Origin: a virus | DNA length: 27,165 nucleotides | Strand: one strand, 5' to 3' | Virus record (IMG/VR): IMGVR_UViG_3300006621_000087 | Coordinates: 72,897 to 100,061 of that record | Part shown: piece by piece, positions 24,501-27,165 of the stretch | Numbering within the stretch: the stretch's first letter is position 1 | Layout of the letters: every line of letters starts with the position of its first letter | Translations under genes and position numbers: made by a program | Notes under the pieces: model-generated | Databases searched by the model: none | What the model saw: the letters and a program-made list of their open reading frames with translations, nothing else | What the model was told of the DNA's origin: nothing

Positions 24501-27165
24501 CATACAGATTCCGCGATAGAGATAATACTGGTTATTATGTAGAACCAGCCTCTACTTCTGTAATGAACGAAATCTATCTTAATGATTACTTGCGCCATAA
24601 CGGAGATACTAATACTTATCTAAGATTCCCAGGCGGAGACGATATGCAGCTTGTTGCTGGCGGTCGTCAAATGCTTAGAATGGCTGAAGGTACAAACCCT
24701 GATAGACTAAGATTTGTAACTGATTCTAACTGGACAGACTCTTCAGGTAACTGGGCAATGTCTGGTAACATTACAGTTTCTGGTATTGGTTATTCATTAG
24801 CAAGTGCTAGATCACCAATCTTCTACGATTATAACAATACAAGTTACTATGGTGATTTTGCATCTACATCGAGAATGAATGTTATCAATGCAAATATGTA
24901 TACCTTAAATGATGGTTGGGATATTTACGATGATAATGGTGAAACATTAAATATTCGTTCTAATAACTCTGACCACGGTTATATTATATTTAGAGATTCA
25001 AATAGTACAGATTGTGGTAGAATTGAATTCGACGATGATAACTTCTTCGGTCTTAAAACTCCAAGTAACGAATGGGGTGTTTATATTGAAAGAGATGCTC
25101 GAGTTTATACTTACTATAATGGTACTTGGGAAGAAAGAACAGCTCCAGGTTATATGGAAGCTCGTGGTTCTTATCGTGCTCCAATCTTCTATGATTCAAA
25201 CGATACTGGTTGGTACGCAAATCCAAACTCTACTTCAAGATTCCGTGGATTAACAGTTAATGACGTAATTACTGCGCCAGGAGTTACAGGATACGCTGGA
25301 GCATTATTAAGAAGAGATAATAGAACTATTGAACCAAATGATGATCCAGCTGGACAATTAAAGTTTGGTTTCGGTTCTTGGAACAATAATAACACTGCAC
25401 CTTGGGCTGATTATTTACACTTAAGATCATACACAGATTCTTCCGGTGGATCAGATAACCTTCTTATGTTTAAGAAGTCTGGCCGTGGTATGCGTCTATA
25501 TCAACAGTCTTGGAACTCAGGCTCAGTATATTCAGCATACTCTGATTTAGCAATATACAATGCTAATCCAGGCGGTGGTTCAAATGCATACTTCTATGCA
25601 AGTAGATACTATGATTCAGATGATACTGGTTATTATATGGATCCAAATAGTAACTCACGCATTAAGCATCTTAAAGTTGCTGCTACAAGTGCCAATGCAA
25701 GATATGACTTTGCTGCTCTTGAAGTTAGAGAACTTAACCATGCTGGAGCTCAAAGTGCTAATGCTCAAACTGCTCCAAGAATTGGTTTCCACTGGGGTGG
25801 ACGAGTTGCATCGCAAATTATGCTTGAAACAAATGGTGAGATCCAGATTAGAAACAATCCTGGTACTGGCTACGAAGATTTCAGAGCACAGATTGGTTTC
25901 TTCCAAGGTGATGTAAGAGCCCCTCGTTATTACGATTCAAATAACACTGGTTATTATGGCGACTTTGCAAGTACGTCGGTAATGCACACACTTGATGTTC
26001 GTTCAGAAGTATACAACGATGGTTGGTTCCGTAACGATGTAAATGGTCGTGGTTTATATAACACTGCAACAGGAATGCACTGGTATTCAACTGCATCAAA
26101 TACTTGGAGAGCTTATTCTGGACAAAATACTGTAAGAATTAATATGCACACATCTGGTAATAACAGACGTGGTACATTCTATGCTAATAACAGTAACGAA
26201 GTAGGTATTCTATCACAAGACGATGGTTGGGCGTTACAAACCACTAACTCTAAAGTAGATTCACATCATAACTTCTATGCTCCTATCATGTACGATAGAA
26301 ATGATAGTAACTACTATATGGATCCAAATGGTACATCTAGATTAAATCAAGTTAGAGCAAACTACTTTACAAATGATGGTAGTGTATCTTCAAATGATCT
26401 ATTTGGTATGTATTGGTCTTCAGATAGATCACAAGCATATGCAATCTTTAGAGAATCAGGTGGCTGGTCTTACCCATATCCTGATCTAAGAATTGCTTTC
26501 CATACAGGTATTAAGTTTGGTGCAAACGCTTCTTACCAAGGTATGCGTTTCTACACTGACTATAATATGTCCGGTCAGGTTATGTCGATTAACAACGGTT
26601 CTGATCCACTTGGTGGCGGTAACGTTTATGTTAACAATAACCTACAAGCTGGTTCATCGTTAAGAGCACCAATCTTCTACGATTCAAATAACACGTCTTA
26701 TTACTTCGATGGCGCATCGGCTCACAGTACAAGGTTTGAGGGTGTAAGTGCTAGAACAATGGCATACACTAACAAACCTGGTCATACAAGAAACTCTGGT
26801 GATTATTACAGATCGAGACCAAGACAAACTAGTGACAGTAACTATTGGACTGGTGCTTCAGGTTGGGGACGTCAGGATATGAACGTCGTTGGTACTTGGG
26901 GTTCAGGCTTTATCGATTCTTGGTCAAACCCACCAAACCAGCCTTCAGGTACATCACACTGGGTTGGTACTCAGGCTTATCACTATAGAAGTTCTAATAC
27001 TTCTGGTTATGGTTGGCAGATGGTTGGTGGTCCAATTGAGAACTTAAGATTCCGTTCTTCTTGGGCTGGTTGGAGATCTTGGAGAACAATTCCAATGCTT
27101 GGTGTTAACAATGGTAACGGAGCTGCAATGTATGCAAGCATCTATTACGATTCAAATAACACTGG
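18515..27165 (+). CDS. Giant cassette-built tail fibre protein (3'-partial, at least 2883 aa)
   Basis: The frame stays open from ATG 18515 to the window edge (2883 codons plus 2 nt). The N-terminus (MANDKKFIVKNGLQTEENVV) is a common fibre start in marine T4-like phages. GAGSGLDADVLDG and LTVQGTRTEVQSETVLIADN follow, then a domain with PTENAGWEVLRGG. From about residue 353 to the end, about 20 copies of a short motif recur: xAPxFYDSNNTxYYxDPxS, then TSxxN. Early copies are joined to a second unit with DDYIRHRGDTNxYFGF and VWTGGTQRLNI. Later copies alternate with different beta cassettes. One at about residues 1691-1862 looks like a carbohydrate-binding-type jelly roll (SDYIEVEPGEEVYGEMYVK, then GIERFDKDKRPI). 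One near 2746-2865 ends GWQMVGG, LRFRSSW, WRSWRTI, like a pyocin-knob domain. No enzyme motif is seen. It is the likely main host-contact fibre; the C-terminal tip lies outside the window. Confidence 0.88.
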   Translation, partial: MANDKKFIVKNGLQTEENVVIGSSSDNGSDRLQVTGSTKLTGKAEITQAIQNTPSLKVENSGGPSAEIAQFAGTSQSIKIINDTFGDYRIVNSGQNNGFKLYDNTVGVEILYNGTVDLDFNSLGIDFKREPTYNGNVFWNAGNDGAGSGLDADVLDGLDSLQFVRSDQDDTLDGNYIITGNLTVQGTRTEVQSETVLIADNLLTLNSNFTTGSPTENAGWEVLRGGEATSSLQWDETNDWFKLISDGVDLGRIITTADEGSGNLFDADTVDGLEASQFLRSDVDDTAAGNITIEQDLTVGDGNGTAFIKMSASGGTEQIAATGGEIGFLGSDFNFSIKQKTDNDIEVRNDIFAERFIDKDATTYFVHPGDASVLNNINLEGALRHNGEIDTLIDFPNSDQIGFDLGGANYGLMTTTAFTYTGNIIADKLIDRNNNGYVADPSGTSTMHEIGIDDNLFHNGDTDTKLSFGTGTISLATNGTNRVSIADASVTIQPDLYAPRLIDTADNTKFVDPAGLSELHSANFYSGGATNEINIGRTSDQRFNFHVTDSQGYIRYYQDESDATDHSVNFEIISSGIGLNEFKFNAPINAGANTITAGFGVFSQGAYAPIYYDYDDETYYADYNNTAVSQKMAGQIIGGNGTAALPTYSFVSDPNTGMYRGAADRLAFSAGGNEEMRVYTSYVQALGSFRAPIFYDSTNTAYYLHPNGDSQLNTIDIDDNIRHRGDTNTYMGFPAADRQAFVTGGTERIGIQNTRVDVSVDLYAPRLIDSGNNNYLVDPAADSEMNTINLDDYIQHRGDTNTLFGFSANDTFVVNTNGATRLTVNNSAVTSALNVYAPRFYTNDYLTHNGDTNSYIGWDAADQFGVWTGGGKRIQVTDAYTYINQPVSIGQTAAPSSLQHGIIAPKLHVSQTDTTGTYNLVARFEAGGDADATGASILINHSNDRGVLIEGGRDVSDRGIGHFGILNSSGVNTRVLTLRQDGGNYWAGINSQTPTSPLSVRTTGTMGANPFAASNRIVDFGDGGADFRFAGDNAGNAFLITDNNFTMYNSGATGIFAALSSGDFIINNDSTTYTVSDNTALVGSIANNKLHVDGSIQLNGANDAIVFGAGTSTFLKDEELGFGWGGGFYMTEGTTVKIRNNKALYTTGNITGARFYDGSDANYYLDPAGDSQLNTIDIDDYIRHRGDTNNYFGFAANDTFRVWTGGTQRLNIDNNSADFGVNVYAPRYYDSNDANYYVDPAADSIMNSIVLDDWVYHRGNTDAYFGWAGNNNFKVYTNGTQRFNIDANSADFAVNVYAPRYYDSNDNLYYVDPASTSRMNNVTFGIPGNGANTKGRYLSIEGNTDSSGEGSARIFFAEHNSTTASQDRYGMALAYQGGSATVNSVTGQPVTLNGLSNGTWGLIGHDNSVNGAWAMRGPRSGGHVEARGDFRAPRFYDSNNTAYYGDFASTSIMNAVRVNQLQVDVSGRYIDSPSGNYGTIKVEGDTGGWAGYAIRDDWVFMSNGASEAGLYNDTRNEWAILAQDNNQTRIFANGTHQLSAQNGYGYAPNSMRSPIFYDHNDTAYFGDFASRSKLKTLELGNQGNLTGSGSYPLGIWHNNRYLAGMRNSGAGSNYPWLVHDNYNFNQTGSKDAFIVHFNGLGDRLYLDEAGNMLITGEMAASNYNLNAGNENISLNPSYGTGKTELKLFDGAKYWEKRAIQALQGAEDSPTGTTAEYVKSTDSPAPSSYVLRASGYRTFYSDYIEVEPGEEVYGEMYVKRISGSGGLFYYGIERFDKDKRPIAGNTGTTYFVGGGSNVTSTSWQKFSGHTTIPTTHTVYNGSDGQACRYVRIRILMNYSTGGALREFTPPILMRTKIPSRIRTDQAVYSPIYYDSNDTGYYLDPNSTSKLNTVDASNFRDRDNTARFMNPNSGGNVQGTWNWNNGSITKLNNLTFNDPGVNEGVKWEGGSLWQIYESPDNQTNAAGNLQFTSGGGNGTRRLTLNGSGDAIAGRYMDAYRFRDRDNTGYYVEPASTSVMNEIYLNDYLRHNGDTNTYLRFPGGDDMQLVAGGRQMLRMAEGTNPDRLRFVTDSNWTDSSGNWAMSGNITVSGIGYSLASARSPIFYDYNNTSYYGDFASTSRMNVINANMYTLNDGWDIYDDNGETLNIRSNNSDHGYIIFRDSNSTDCGRIEFDDDNFFGLKTPSNEWGVYIERDARVYTYYNGTWEERTAPGYMEARGSYRAPIFYDSNDTGWYANPNSTSRFRGLTVNDVITAPGVTGYAGALLRRDNRTIEPNDDPAGQLKFGFGSWNNNNTAPWADYLHLRSYTDSSGGSDNLLMFKKSGRGMRLYQQSWNSGSVYSAYSDLAIYNANPGGGSNAYFYASRYYDSDDTGYYMDPNSNSRIKHLKVAATSANARYDFAALEVRELNHAGAQSANAQTAPRIGFHWGGRVASQIMLETNGEIQIRNNPGTGYEDFRAQIGFFQGDVRAPRYYDSNNTGYYGDFASTSVMHTLDVRSEVYNDGWFRNDVNGRGLYNTATGMHWYSTASNTWRAYSGQNTVRINMHTSGNNRRGTFYANNSNEVGILSQDDGWALQTTNSKVDSHHNFYAPIMYDRNDSNYYMDPNGTSRLNQVRANYFTNDGSVSSNDLFGMYWSSDRSQAYAIFRESGGWSYPYPDLRIAFHTGIKFGANASYQGMRFYTDYNMSGQVMSINNGSDPLGGGNVYVNNNLQAGSSLRAPIFYDSNNTSYYFDGASAHSTRFEGVSARTMAYTNKPGHTRNSGDYYRSRPRQTSDSNYWTGASGWGRQDMNVVGTWGSGFIDSWSNPPNQPSGTSHWVGTQAYHYRSSNTSGYGWQMVGGPIENLRFRSSWAGWRSWRTIPMLGVNNGNGAAMYASIYYDSNNT
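23585..24100 (+). other. Putative carbohydrate-binding-like beta domain in the giant fibre
   Basis: A long cassette without the fibre repeat, located between the repeat copies at 23165 and 24118. The series YWEKRAIQALQG, YVLRASGYRTFYSDYIEV, EEVYGEMYVKRISGSGG, GIERFDKDKRPI, TSWQKFSGHTTIP and CRYVRIRILMNYSTGG alternates strands and aromatic residues as in jelly-roll sugar-binding modules. The assignment rests on pattern only. Confidence 0.45.
26750..27110 (+). other. Putative pyocin-knob-like domain in the giant fibre
   Basis: A cassette between the last two repeat copies. The Trp-rich stretch (SGWGRQDM, GTWGSGFIDSW, SHWVGTQAYHY, GYGWQMVGG, LRFRSSWAGWRSWRTI) matches the general layout of knob domains in phage and pyocin fibres, which end in W-x-x-W-R. 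A receptor-binding role is inferred. Confidence 0.5.

Larger units (their letters stand above)
19571..27165 (+). repeat. YDSNNTxYYxDP repeat array in the giant fibre
   Basis: Copies begin approximately at 19571, 19790, 20000, 20332, 20581, 20804, 21018 (truncated), 21968, 22186, 22402, 22802, 23165, 24118, 24500, 24806, 25170, 25595, 25913, 26273, 26660 and 27131 (cut by the edge). Two versions alternate: YYxDPxSTS and YYGDFASTS (22802, 23165, 24806, 25913). The DNA core GATTCAAATAACACTGC or a close variant is reused many times. Confidence 0.85.

Overview
The window looks like part of the late structural region of a T4-like (Straboviridae/Kyanoviridae-type) tailed phage, most probably a marine one. 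Every convincing gene is on the + strand and encodes a virion or host-recognition protein. Two exact copies of the T4 late-promoter box TATAAATA sit just upstream of genes. The proteins are built from modules I recognise, from memory, in marine cyanophage- and pelagiphage-type myoviruses: CxRD helical repeats, FTCxxDG beta repeats, G-x-Q collagen-like arms, fibre N-termini with the motif AQLxxGELAINTxDGKIY, and YDSNNTxYYxDP fibre repeats. Host genus cannot be read from the sequence. There is no metabolic gene, tRNA, integrase, CRISPR array or transposon here.

Layout. (1) Positions 1-11755 form a tightly coupled three-gene block: a giant repeat-built structural protein already open at the left edge, a 140-aa small structural protein, and a 1592-aa collagen-like fibre ending in a Peptidase_S74 intramolecular chaperone. 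The genes are joined by two 1-nt TAATG stop/start overlaps. A strong intrinsic terminator at 11778-11799 closes the block. (2) A late promoter at 11824-11831 opens a second block: a 109-aa beta-rich small protein, a 1318-aa tail-fibre-like protein with a GTG start, and a 744-aa fibre protein. (3) A second late promoter at 18461-18468 drives a giant fibre gene that starts at 18515 and stays open to the right edge, at least 2883 codons. Its second half is a string of about 20 copies of a short YDSNNTxYYxDP motif separated by different beta-rich cassettes.

How the genes may work together (inference): the 109-aa protein and the conserved fibre N-termini would be attachment or adaptor elements. 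The three long fibres and the collagen-like protein would form distal structures that contact the host surface. The same small modules recur across the fibre genes (LDADxLDG, TxxDxxGHxxxxxxS, xxPRFYDSNNTxYYxDP), so the region looks like a workshop for fibre diversification by duplication and recombination.

The most interesting signals are the cassette-on-a-string design of the last gene, a beta repeat inserted inside another copy of itself in the first gene, and several clean in-frame repeat losses and duplications. No wholly new enzymatic or defence system is visible.
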